Shown here one piece after another: positions 24,861 to 33,138 of a DNA stretch of 64,000 nucleotides (its first letter is position 1; each line of letters begins with the position of its first letter). The stretch spans positions 1 through 64,000 of the forward strand of contig JBGCGJ010000042.1 in assembly GCA_045110675.1 (NCBI GenBank). The letters are read 5' to 3'. This DNA is from JBALVT01 sp045110675. GTDB taxonomy: Bacteria; Pseudomonadota; Gammaproteobacteria; Pseudomonadales; Halieaceae. The position numbers and the translations under genes were made by a program. Under the pieces are notes generated by a model. The model was given only the letters and a program-made list of their open reading frames with translations, was not told the origin of the DNA and ran no database searches.

Positions 24861-26750
24861 TCAGTAGAATCGCAGTGCTGAGGGAAGTTCCCAGTCGTCC
24901 ATGTGTCCACTTATTTTGGTGAACCGAATGGACTTCTTGAACTTAATTTTGGGCTTCACCTTAAGTTCCCCGGGACCAAACTCAGAAAGTGGTTTGATTC
25001 CTTCTGATAACTGCATGAGCGAGGCCGCTTCTTTCAATTGGTCGAAGTAGGCCTTTATGTCGTGTTCCAGCTCCTCCAGATACGGATAGCGCCGGCCCAT
25101 ACGCGGTGTGACAGCTCCCTGAGTTTTGCTTAGTGTTTTTGCGACCGAGGGTTCAAGAGCAACACCAAATCGACTTTTAGTAAACTCGATAATTTCAGCG
25201 TAGTAGTCACCGATATCGGCAAAGAAGAATGCCGCTTCTTCACCCCAGCTCATTAAAGACCAATCTCCGCTGCGCGACTCCATTGCAAATACCTCTTCGA
25301 AGAGGCGAATTGATACCGGTAGATCGTGGTCTTTGGCAATAACTGCATCTAGCCAGGTCCGAAGAAACACAATGGATTTAATGTCGTGTTCCAGCTGCAG
25401 GTAATAGAGATAGTATTTCAGAATACCCAGTCTCACATGAAACTCGTAGACCATAAACAAACTGCGCATATAGCGCATGTCGGCCTCCGAGAAGGTGGCG
25501 GTGGAGGCGATTAGCCCCTCCTTGTCGGTGACGATCTTATGTTCCTTTACATAGTTTTTTTCAGCCATCGGCGCATTCGGCATCATGGAAGTAAAGTTTC
25601 CGTTTGCGGAAACCTTCCAATCGAAACAATACTGTAAATCCCGCGCCATACTCTCGACAGTTTGTCCGGGCAAGCCAATCATCAAATCGGTTGCGATGGG
25701 AATTTTCTCGGAATTGAAATACTCCATCATGGTTTCATAGGTTGTTGTTTTAATATTGTCGCGGCGGATTACTTTCAGTACATCTTCGTCGGTGGTTTGC
25801 AGGGCGATAATTCCGGTTGGCAGCAGGCCGCCCTCGTGCAGAATTTTTATCACCTCCATGAGTCGACGACCGCCATTTTTAGCGAAGTTTGTATTGAGTT
25901 TTTTGGGATAACCTGTTCGCTTGCTGATCGCCACCAGGGCCTTAGAAATCTCGATATCCTGTTCGAGCATGCCGAAGTTTGCGTCGGCGATAAAGATGAC
26001 CTGAGATCGGCGGCTGGCCAGGAACTCGATTTCAGCGATCACCCTTTCCGGGCTGAATTTTGTCACTTTCTGTAGCGTGGCCGAACCCCAATCACAGTAG
26101 GTACAACCGTAGGGGCAGCCTCGGTTGGTTTCCAGAATGGTGTTGGAGAAATCGTAAAACCAGTCGCCAAATTCTCCAGTCAAGTACGGAGAGGGAAGTG
26201 AGGTGATGTCTTTAACTCTGTCGCGCTCCGGGGTTCGCTGTTGCAATCCAGCATTGCTGAATACGATGCCCTCTGTAGCTTCCAATGGAGATAGGTCATT
26301 CGCTGTTTGATTGGCTAGAACTTCCAAGATCTCTGCGCAGCTTATTTCCCCCTCGCCAAGTACCGCGATATCAATAAAGTCGTGCTCGGCTAGAAAGCCT
26401 TCGGTATCGCCCAGGTATTTTGGCACCTCAGGTCCGCCAAAAATAATCAAACTGTCCGGGCAGCGAGCCTTTATTTCACGCGCTGCGATCAGATTTAAAT
26501 CATGGTTCCAGACATAGGAGGAAAATAGACATACGGGATTTTTCGTCGGTGTTACCGTTTGGAAAACATTATCCAGCGAGTAATTTTCCAGGCCACCGAG
26601 TAGAATTTCCTCGACCTGGTAGGCGCCCTTGAGTTGAGTTTCGCTGCAACAGCGCAGATAGGCTGTGACCATGCCCAAAGAAAGGTAAGGGAGAGTCCAG
26701 GTATTGTCGGCGATGGCCAGTGGAAATATTGTTCTTGGCGATGGGGTCAT
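24861..26750 (-). CDS. B12-binding-domain radical SAM protein
   Basis: A 629-residue enzyme. Residues 1 to about 160 look like the cobalamin-binding fold (LIIFGGPEVPKYLGD, VLGEGE). The radical SAM domain follows, with the iron-sulfur motif NRGCPYGCTYCDWG (C212, C216, C219) and the strand IFIADANFGM. The last 200 residues are a specific C-terminal region. Related enzymes methylate unreactive carbons or rearrange lipids and antibiotics. Its start abuts the stop of a polyprenol-phosphate glycosyltransferase, so it belongs to the glycan operon. Modification of a lipid carrier or sugar carbon is a guess. Confidence 0.88.
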   Translation of the reverse strand: MTPSPRTIFPLAIADNTWTLPYLSLGMVTAYLRCCSETQLKGAYQVEEILLGGLENYSLDNVFQTVTPTKNPVCLFSSYVWNHDLNLIAAREIKARCPDSLIIFGGPEVPKYLGDTEGFLAEHDFIDIAVLGEGEISCAEILEVLANQTANDLSPLEATEGIVFSNAGLQQRTPERDRVKDITSLPSPYLTGEFGDWFYDFSNTILETNRGCPYGCTYCDWGSATLQKVTKFSPERVIAEIEFLASRRSQVIFIADANFGMLEQDIEISKALVAISKRTGYPKKLNTNFAKNGGRRLMEVIKILHEGGLLPTGIIALQTTDEDVLKVIRRDNIKTTTYETMMEYFNSEKIPIATDLMIGLPGQTVESMARDLQYCFDWKVSANGNFTSMMPNAPMAEKNYVKEHKIVTDKEGLIASTATFSEADMRYMRSLFMVYEFHVRLGILKYYLYYLQLEHDIKSIVFLRTWLDAVIAKDHDLPVSIRLFEEVFAMESRSGDWSLMSWGEEAAFFFADIGDYYAEIIEFTKSRFGVALEPSVAKTLSKTQGAVTPRMGRRYPYLEELEHDIKAYFDQLKEAASLMQLSEGIKPLSEFGPGELKVKPKIKFKKSIRFTKISGHMDDWELPSALRFY

Positions 26751-27755
26751 CTAAGCTTGCTCAGTCGGGCTACCCGTTTTTCCTGGGGTCTTCCCTAGCT
26801 TAGTTTCCACCTGGTACATCGGCCGACCTTTACTCTCCATAAAAGTCTTTCCAACATATTCTCCCGCGACGCCAATCGCGAGAAGTTGCAGTCCCCCCAG
26901 CAGATAGATAGGTATCACCGTAGAGGCCCAACCCGGCGCCGTATTCTGCTCGCCAATAGCTGCTGCCAGTGCCCAACCGCCCAGACCCAAAGCAATCAGG
27001 AATACAATGAACCCGAGCATGGAGATAACTCGCAAGGGCAAAATGGAGAAAGAGGTAAGTCCCTGAAGAGAGAGATTCAGCATTCTGCTAAAGGGATACT
27101 TGGACTCTCCCAATAAGCGCGCACTTCTCGTGTAATACACTTTCTCTGAAGGCAAGCCCAGCAGAGGAACAATACCGCGAAGATAGAGGTTGACCTCTTT
27201 GTACTCCCCCAGGAACTTGACGGCCTTGCGACTCATCAATCTAAAGTCAGCATGGTCTTTCACGGTTCTGATTCCCATTTTCGCCAACAGCCAGTAATGC
27301 ACTTTGGCCGTGAAGCGTTTGAAGAGTGTGTCGCTGTCGCGATTTTCTCTCACCCCGTATACGATTTCGTTTCCACGGGAAAAAGACGCCAGCATGTGTT
27401 CGATCGCACCGATGTCATCCTGGAGATCTGCATCGAGACTGATATACGCGTCGGCCTGAGTTTCCATTAACCCGGCGTAAACCGCGTACTGATGACCATA
27501 GTTGCGTGCCAACTTGATGCCACTGAACAATGTGTCATTGTCGGACAGATCTTGAATCTGCTGCCAGGTCTGGTCTTCGCTACCATCGTCGACAAAATAG
27601 ATGCAGGATTTGGGGGAAATTAGCTCGCAACTGATCAGCCTCCGCATCTCCCTCCCGAGAGTCTCGCTGGTGCTGGGTAATACCTGCTGTTCGTTGAAGC
27701 AGGGGACGATCAATCCCAATATCGGCGCTTGCATGTTTTCTATCGGCTCACTCAT
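26751..27755 (-). CDS. Polyprenol-phosphate glycosyltransferase, GtrB/DPM1/ArnC-like
   Basis: A 334-residue GT2 enzyme with the standard motifs LIVPCFNEQQVL near the N-terminus and SLDADLQDD as the metal-binding segment. Two membrane helices lie near the C-terminus, followed by GEYVGKTFMESKGRPMYQ. Proteins of this build load a nucleotide sugar onto polyprenyl phosphate on the cytoplasmic face. It overlaps the upstream methyltransferase by 8 bases and abuts the downstream radical SAM gene. It could supply a second lipid-linked sugar besides the arabinose donor. The sugar is unknown. Confidence 0.92.
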   Translation of the reverse strand: MSEPIENMQAPILGLIVPCFNEQQVLPSTSETLGREMRRLISCELISPKSCIYFVDDGSEDQTWQQIQDLSDNDTLFSGIKLARNYGHQYAVYAGLMETQADAYISLDADLQDDIGAIEHMLASFSRGNEIVYGVRENRDSDTLFKRFTAKVHYWLLAKMGIRTVKDHADFRLMSRKAVKFLGEYKEVNLYLRGIVPLLGLPSEKVYYTRSARLLGESKYPFSRMLNLSLQGLTSFSILPLRVISMLGFIVFLIALGLGGWALAAAIGEQNTAPGWASTVIPIYLLGGLQLLAIGVAGEYVGKTFMESKGRPMYQVETKLGKTPGKTGSPTEQA

Positions 27756-28506
27756 GAGGTTTCAGACCAGATGATAGCCTAAACAGATTTTTTTTGATGA
27801 TTGCAGGCATGGCACTAATGCGGTCGGGAAGAATCTTGATCAATTGCTTGCGAGCCCGGTAAATGGCCGGACTGATATCCTTTGGTGATTCCCTTGGATC
27901 GACGCGATAGGGCGCCAGTTTAGCCTCCAGCTCCGGTGCGCTCGCAGACTTCAGATAGACAAAAGTATTGTAGCGATACCAGGCTTTTACAGTGGTGTTG
28001 CCTACCAGCTGATGGCGCACCGGGTCATACATGTCATAGCCCTGATTTTGAAATAAATCTCGCCAATAGGAATAGGGTTGTTCATTGATATGATTTTCAC
28101 CTCCCTGTCCTGGAGCGGCTGCTGAGAAAAGTATCAAATTGGAGTGGTCGCACAGGCTTTTCACAAAACCAGCTGCGCAAGAGTGCGGTAGGTGCTCCGC
28201 CACTTCCAGACTCTGGACTAAGGTGAAATTTCGATCCAGGCAGAAGGCGGCCCGCAGGTCTGTTGAAATAAATTCCTCCGGCTCAATCATTAGCCGTTCA
28301 CGGGAAACATAGTCACCGTCGAGCCCAATCACTTTGGCATCGAAAGATTTCCATACGCTCAGCCAGGCTCCTGCGCCGCAACCCACGTCTAGAACCGAGT
28401 CGGCTGAAATCGAGGTTATCTCAAGCAGGCGGGGAATCAGTTCTCGAGCAGACGCAGCAGATCCGCGGTTGATCAGTTGGTAGAAAGCGTCATTGTACTC
28501 ATACAT
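27748..28506 (-). CDS. Class I SAM-dependent methyltransferase
   Basis: A 252-residue methyltransferase with motif I VLDVGCGAGAWLSVW and LVQSLEVAEHLPH after it, in the Methyltransf_23 pattern. The sequence from ATG 28506 begins YEYNDAFYQLINRGS, the usual family start, so I prefer it to a GTG 36 bases upstream that lies 1 base after the preceding stop. A ribosome site is weak for both. It is the second gene of the operon running from 30306 to 23774. The target is probably a glycan or lipid; this is inferred from its neighbours. Confidence 0.82.
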   Translation of the reverse strand: MYEYNDAFYQLINRGSAASARELIPRLLEITSISADSVLDVGCGAGAWLSVWKSFDAKVIGLDGDYVSRERLMIEPEEFISTDLRAAFCLDRNFTLVQSLEVAEHLPHSCAAGFVKSLCDHSNLILFSAAAPGQGGENHINEQPYSYWRDLFQNQGYDMYDPVRHQLVGNTTVKAWYRYNTFVYLKSASAPELEAKLAPYRVDPRESPKDISPAIYRARKQLIKILPDRISAMPAIIKKNLFRLSSGLKPHE

Positions 28507-28542
28507 GGGCAAGGTCCCGCGGGGGCTGTGATTAGCGGGCAC

Positions 28543-30306
28543 TCAGCTGCCGACAATCGTGTTCGGCATTCTACAGCGAAACAAGTTGGGTCCCAAGCTA
28601 TTGCCCACCAGGGTTAGCAAACCCATGCGTGCTTGCTGAGAAGGTACTTGCCCCGTAAAGACATTGCTACTGGGGTGCGCCAAGGCGATTGGGGTGTAGT
28701 CACCGGTGTGGCTTTGATGCAGACGCGCCAAAAACTCAGTCTCTGAATAGATTAATAGTTCTCGGGTCAGTATTGACGGAACGACTCCCAGGCGCACCTG
28801 TATTGTTTTGTGACCCTTAATATTCGATTTGCTGTAGCTTGCGGTTACGGAACCCGCTGGGCACTCGCTAAGTGGGGCTTCGCTTAAGCTTGGTGGCTCG
28901 TCGGGGGCGAGATAGGCCAGCTCCTTCTCCTCGAACAAGGGCTCAAAGCGGAAAACATATTCTGGTTTGAATCGCCTCAATTTGTCGCCGCCACGGGGGC
29001 GTAATTTCGGGTTCTCGCCACTGGCATAGAGCCTGCTGGCGTGCTCCATACTCTTCACCTCCTGCTGAAGGTAATTGCCCTCGGGGTAAACCAGTAGCGC
29101 TGTAATGATCAGACAGGAGCCCATTAACAATAAGCGGTGGAAGTTGCCAAGAAAGTTCAGCGCGCTTAGCGCAAGACCCATAATGCCGATCCAGTAGATG
29201 GCCGCCACCGTATTGTAACGCTCAAAGCTGGGTCCGTCGGGGTGATTCGGTTGTTCTATCAGTCTGCCTAGCCCGATGGCAATCGTAGTACCCAGAGCCA
29301 GCATAGAAGCCATAAGGCACAATTTCACCCAGGGGTGGGAAACGTCTTGACGAAAATATTCTGATCGCAAAAAGCGAACACCGCAGTAGCCCAACAGGCA
29401 CAACGATAAGCAAACCAGCAAAGTACCCGTTATTGTTTTTTCCGAGCTCAGCGGCCATGCCAGTATCTTTAAGGTTTTCACTATGATTACTCTCGGCGTG
29501 TTGTTGGCGATGGCCTCCTTGCCTGTCGCCTTGATCGTTTCGATGACCTCGGTATTGTCTCCCTCCCAGGCTACGGCGATCTCGGCATCGGAACTCAGGC
29601 CATTAGAGTAAATAGCGGCCATGGCGATGCTGATTGTCAGAGTAGCAAACAGAGTAAAGCGAGAATGTCTAAGCGCAAGAACCGGTAACAGGAGCCATAC
29701 AATCACCCCCGCAAAGGTTGTAAACGCGGCGACGCTTGCAAAAGTGTAAGCTGCCATCCAAGCCCGGAGACCAGGGGGTTTAGATTCCCGCAGCAATACG
29801 GTGAAGGCGAGGGCGGCGCAGGCAAAAGTGATATGCCAGCTCGCATTAATGGCGTTTACCAGATTCCAAAGATGGGCTGGGGCAAACATCAGTGTGGTTG
29901 CAATACCGATAAAAAACCACTGGCTCACGATACTGCCCTTGAAATACGCTCTCGCCCAATAGACGAAAACACCAAGGCAGGTAAAAATACCGATCCAGGC
30001 GCTGGCATAGAGCACTTGGTTTTGCCCGTTGAAAAATCGTAAGTCCAGTGCCACCAGCAGTCTGGGAACAGCGATGCGATGGGCACCGTAGTGCGGTTCA
30101 AGCAAAAACTGCCAGCCGCTGAAGACCGCCGTCTGTTTCGACATCCCATCCAGAATCACAAACAGATCGCGCCAGGGAAGGTGTGGGTGTAGCCTGAACC
30201 AAAGGATCAAGGTCCAGAGAAACCAAAATGCGCCCAACGCCAGTGCAAAGGCAACCATCAGTTGAAGGGGCTTGTTTGATGGACTATTGCTAGTCATTTC
30301 GTCCAT
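28543..30306 (-). CDS. Polytopic membrane protein, possible GT-C-like glycosyltransferase (paralogue 2)
   Basis: A 587-residue protein with about ten helices and a soluble C-terminal domain, clearly related to the protein at 15012-16796. Shared segments are LHPHLPWRD, LEPHYGAHRIAVPRLL, FAPAHLWNLVN, SSDAEIAVAW and GPSFERYNT. It begins the five-gene minus-strand operon. ATG 30306 has GGGAA 7 bases upstream; a second ATG lies three codons on. I know no characterised member. The conserved charged residues in predicted external loops and the operon partners suggest transfer of a lipid-linked sugar in the periplasm. Confidence 0.75.
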   Translation of the reverse strand: MDEMTSNSPSNKPLQLMVAFALALGAFWFLWTLILWFRLHPHLPWRDLFVILDGMSKQTAVFSGWQFLLEPHYGAHRIAVPRLLVALDLRFFNGQNQVLYASAWIGIFTCLGVFVYWARAYFKGSIVSQWFFIGIATTLMFAPAHLWNLVNAINASWHITFACAALAFTVLLRESKPPGLRAWMAAYTFASVAAFTTFAGVIVWLLLPVLALRHSRFTLFATLTISIAMAAIYSNGLSSDAEIAVAWEGDNTEVIETIKATGKEAIANNTPRVIIVKTLKILAWPLSSEKTITGTLLVCLSLCLLGYCGVRFLRSEYFRQDVSHPWVKLCLMASMLALGTTIAIGLGRLIEQPNHPDGPSFERYNTVAAIYWIGIMGLALSALNFLGNFHRLLLMGSCLIITALLVYPEGNYLQQEVKSMEHASRLYASGENPKLRPRGGDKLRRFKPEYVFRFEPLFEEKELAYLAPDEPPSLSEAPLSECPAGSVTASYSKSNIKGHKTIQVRLGVVPSILTRELLIYSETEFLARLHQSHTGDYTPIALAHPSSNVFTGQVPSQQARMGLLTLVGNSLGPNLFRCRMPNTIVGS

Positions 30307-30459
30307 TTACTGTTCCCAAGATACTCTCTGGCGAAGTTTCGTCCCCGGATCGACGGGAGGGCACTATACCGCAGACTAGACTGCGGTAAAAACCGGATTT
30401 AGAATGTCTGCGCGCCTCGGGGCTCCGCGGCGCAACACTCAAGTTGGAAAACTCACCGA

Positions 30460-31230
30460 ATGCCCGATGCAAGGCCTATTTCCCGTCCCCTGGTCCTGTC
30501 CAGGAAGATTGTCTTTTTACATATTGCAAAGACGGCGGGCACCTCCATAGTCCATTTTTTTCGAAAACATATGCCCCCTGAGTCGATATGCTCCCACGGC
30601 GATTTTCTACATTTGGGATCAGACAGAATTGAGCGTCAGGAATCACTCGGGGCGTTTCAGTTCGTCTCAGGTCACTTTGGCTATGATGAGGTTGCTGCAC
30701 TGTTGCCCGATGCCTATTCCTTTACGTTTCTTAGAGATCCAATCGATCGAGTATTATCGTTTTATCAGTTTTGCATGCACGAAGAGATGCAGCGACAATT
30801 TCCTGTAGCAAGAGCGGCCAAAGATCTCGGCCTGGACGGATTCGTTCATTCCACGGCGCCTGAGGTTAGCGAGGCTATGGACAATCTACAGTGCTGGCAG
30901 TTGGCGAGATCTTACTGGCATGAAGATAGGCAGATGCTTGCCCGTCTGAATGATTCCGAACTTCTGCAACTTGCCGAAACTCATTTAGAAGAATTGTCCC
31001 ATATCGGGCTTACCGAGACTTTCGATCTTGACGTTAAGAAAATGCTGAAGGATCTTGGTATCCAGAGAAAGCTTCCAAAAGGCAAGCAGTTTGTGACCAC
31101 GAATCCCATTGTGCGGGATAGTTTAAAGCCATCAACACTTGCAACTCTTGAACAGCGCGTGGCGCTGGACACTGCTTTGCATGATCGCATTCGATCTAGG
31201 CGCACCTCGCTCGACCTGGATTGGCCTTAA
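30460..31230 (+). CDS. Sulfotransferase, Sulfotransfer_2/heparan-type
   Basis: A 256-residue protein with the PAPS-binding loop FLHIAKTAGTSIVHFFRKH near the N-terminus and FTFLRDPIDRVLSFYQF as the 3'-phosphate site. This pattern is typical of carbohydrate O-sulfotransferases. It has no signal peptide. Its stop shares the palindrome TTAA with the stop of the convergent sulfatase gene. A sulfotransferase facing a sulfatase inside a glycan locus suggests that the product carries sulfate esters. The acceptor cannot be named. Confidence 0.87.
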   Translation: MPDARPISRPLVLSRKIVFLHIAKTAGTSIVHFFRKHMPPESICSHGDFLHLGSDRIERQESLGAFQFVSGHFGYDEVAALLPDAYSFTFLRDPIDRVLSFYQFCMHEEMQRQFPVARAAKDLGLDGFVHSTAPEVSEAMDNLQCWQLARSYWHEDRQMLARLNDSELLQLAETHLEELSHIGLTETFDLDVKKMLKDLGIQRKLPKGKQFVTTNPIVRDSLKPSTLATLEQRVALDTALHDRIRSRRTSLDLDWP

Positions 31231-33137
31231 GTTCCCACGCTCCCCTGTTCTTCCAGATCACAAGCCTGATTTAGCAGTGGGTCAGTTGTTTGTCTTATTT
31301 CCGCGACAGGCAGGAAGCGCGAGGAAATGTAGACGTTTGCAGAGCTTGGCATAAACCATCCGTCTCTCGAATTGATAGCCACGCGCAGCGGGTTTTTCGG
31401 CGAGGCTTTGTTGAGAGCAGTATTTCTGAAGCTTGATTCCCCGGCGAGAGCACCATTGATATACACTCGCATCAGGCTGGGCGATTTATCAAATACTCTG
31501 TTTTTCTTGACCAGTTCACTTTGCACGATTAGGCGTAAGCACTGCTGCTCAGCGTCTGGTGAAGGTAGTTCCAGAATGTTGCCGTCGAGTTCGATAGTCA
31601 GCCTGTCATTGAATTCGCTGATATGTAGATATCCGTCTTGCGACACTAGTGTCTGGAGTGTTTGGCCGGACTTTGCCGTACCCGAATGTAATTTACGCTG
31701 AAAGACAAAACCCATTGTCAGCGTATCCGTAATCGGTGTTCTCCTGAAACCGTAGCCGCTGTAGCTTCTCCACTCGTCGTTGTCTGAGGAGGTCAAGTTA
31801 TCGACTTGTGTGGTGTTGCGTATCCACTTTTGCATTGATAGTCGCATGGTTCGGGCTACCTCGGGTTGTTCCTTCCGGCGGTTTATTTGCGCGTCTGATC
31901 GTGTGTCCTGTTGGTTCTGAAGTTGCTCGAATGCAGAATCCCAGACGTTGATTCGCCAGCGCCCGTCACTGGAGAGCATGCCGTATTTATCGCCCCATCG
32001 GTCGTGGCTGTACCAGCGTAAAACCCTATCCTGCCTAGGCGCAAACAGATCTACGCCAGCGAGATTCTCCGGAGGTACACCTCCCACCGCCTTGAGAATG
32101 GTGGGGTAAAGATCGAAGATCATCGCTGTCCTGTCGTCAACCTGGTGTTGCGGCCAGTGATCTTTCCAGGACAGTATCAACGGTGTTCTTACACCTCCCT
32201 CCCCATAGGCCCCCTTTTCTCCGTGGAAAGGGAAGTTGCTGGGCCATGACTTTGCTGTTCCTCCATTGTCACTGACAATCACAATGAGGGTATTGGTGAG
32301 TTGCCCGGATTCTGCAAGATAGGAGTAGATGCGACCCAGATTGCTATCAAGTTGGCTTTTAAGCGCTTGATACTGTCCCGCCTCATCCTGAGGATAGCGA
32401 TCGCGGTAAAACTTCGATGGCTGAATAGGGGAGTGCGGTGCATAGTAAGACAAGTAGATAAACCACTTTTGCTGTTGAGCCTCCATCACCTTGATTGCGT
32501 GGTCTGTTAGCAAGTCAGTCAAGTGGCCTTTGAACTGTTTCAGTTCCCCAAGCTCAGTTTCCAGCCATGGGTTTCGGTAGCTCGGGCGCGATCGCAGGTA
32601 GCGATCAAAACCCTCAGCACCGGTATCGTGAGGACCTTTCAGATACAGTTGGTTCATAAAACCCAGCCAGTGGTCGAAACCCTGATGCTCCGGACGGGCT
32701 TCGGGGTGAGCATCGCCCGTATGCCACTTGCCGATCATATAATTTGTGTAGCCTTCACTGGAAAGTGCGTCGGGCAAAGTCCTGAACTCGTGATCGATGC
32801 CGCTCAATCCGGGTTGAGCTCCAACCTTGGCAGGGTAAAGACCGGTTAATAAAGCGACTCTGCTGGCGGTGCAACTACTCTCTGCATAGTGTCGGGTATA
32901 GCGGATTCCCGATTGCGCTATTTTGTCCAGTGTTGGAGTGGGTGAGTCGGAGCCGTTGTTTATGGCCAGATCGTTGTAGCCAAAATCATCGAGAACCACC
33001 ATGAGAATATTCGGTTGTACTTGTGTGTTTACTTTCTCCGGAATGCTTTCATCGCAGGAAGTCTGCGTAAAAAGCAGAACGATCGCCGAGAGATATCGGA
33101 GGAAGATCGAGATTTTGGGCGAGGTGCCTATCTGCAC
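31227..33137 (-). CDS. Sulfatase with C-terminal extension
   Basis: A 636-residue type I sulfatase. The metal site begins at NILMVVLDDFGYNDLA, and the catalytic cysteine is C89 in SSCTASRVALLTG. The motif is C-x-A-x-R rather than the usual C-x-P-x-R; both are known for formylglycine maturation. Other signatures are YMIGKWHTG and VIVSDNGG. After about residue 430 an extra region follows that may bind carbohydrate. The start is placed at GTG 33137, one base after the upstream stop; a longer frame from ATG 33209 would overlap that gene by 71 bases. The N-terminus has a signal sequence ending in a cysteine (LLFTQTSC), but the lipobox is imperfect. Confidence 0.85.
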   Translation of the reverse strand: MQIGTSPKISIFLRYLSAIVLLFTQTSCDESIPEKVNTQVQPNILMVVLDDFGYNDLAINNGSDSPTPTLDKIAQSGIRYTRHYAESSCTASRVALLTGLYPAKVGAQPGLSGIDHEFRTLPDALSSEGYTNYMIGKWHTGDAHPEARPEHQGFDHWLGFMNQLYLKGPHDTGAEGFDRYLRSRPSYRNPWLETELGELKQFKGHLTDLLTDHAIKVMEAQQQKWFIYLSYYAPHSPIQPSKFYRDRYPQDEAGQYQALKSQLDSNLGRIYSYLAESGQLTNTLIVIVSDNGGTAKSWPSNFPFHGEKGAYGEGGVRTPLILSWKDHWPQHQVDDRTAMIFDLYPTILKAVGGVPPENLAGVDLFAPRQDRVLRWYSHDRWGDKYGMLSSDGRWRINVWDSAFEQLQNQQDTRSDAQINRRKEQPEVARTMRLSMQKWIRNTTQVDNLTSSDNDEWRSYSGYGFRRTPITDTLTMGFVFQRKLHSGTAKSGQTLQTLVSQDGYLHISEFNDRLTIELDGNILELPSPDAEQQCLRLIVQSELVKKNRVFDKSPSLMRVYINGALAGESSFRNTALNKASPKNPLRVAINSRDGWFMPSSANVYISSRFLPVAEIRQTTDPLLNQACDLEEQGSVGT

Positions 33138-33138
33138 T

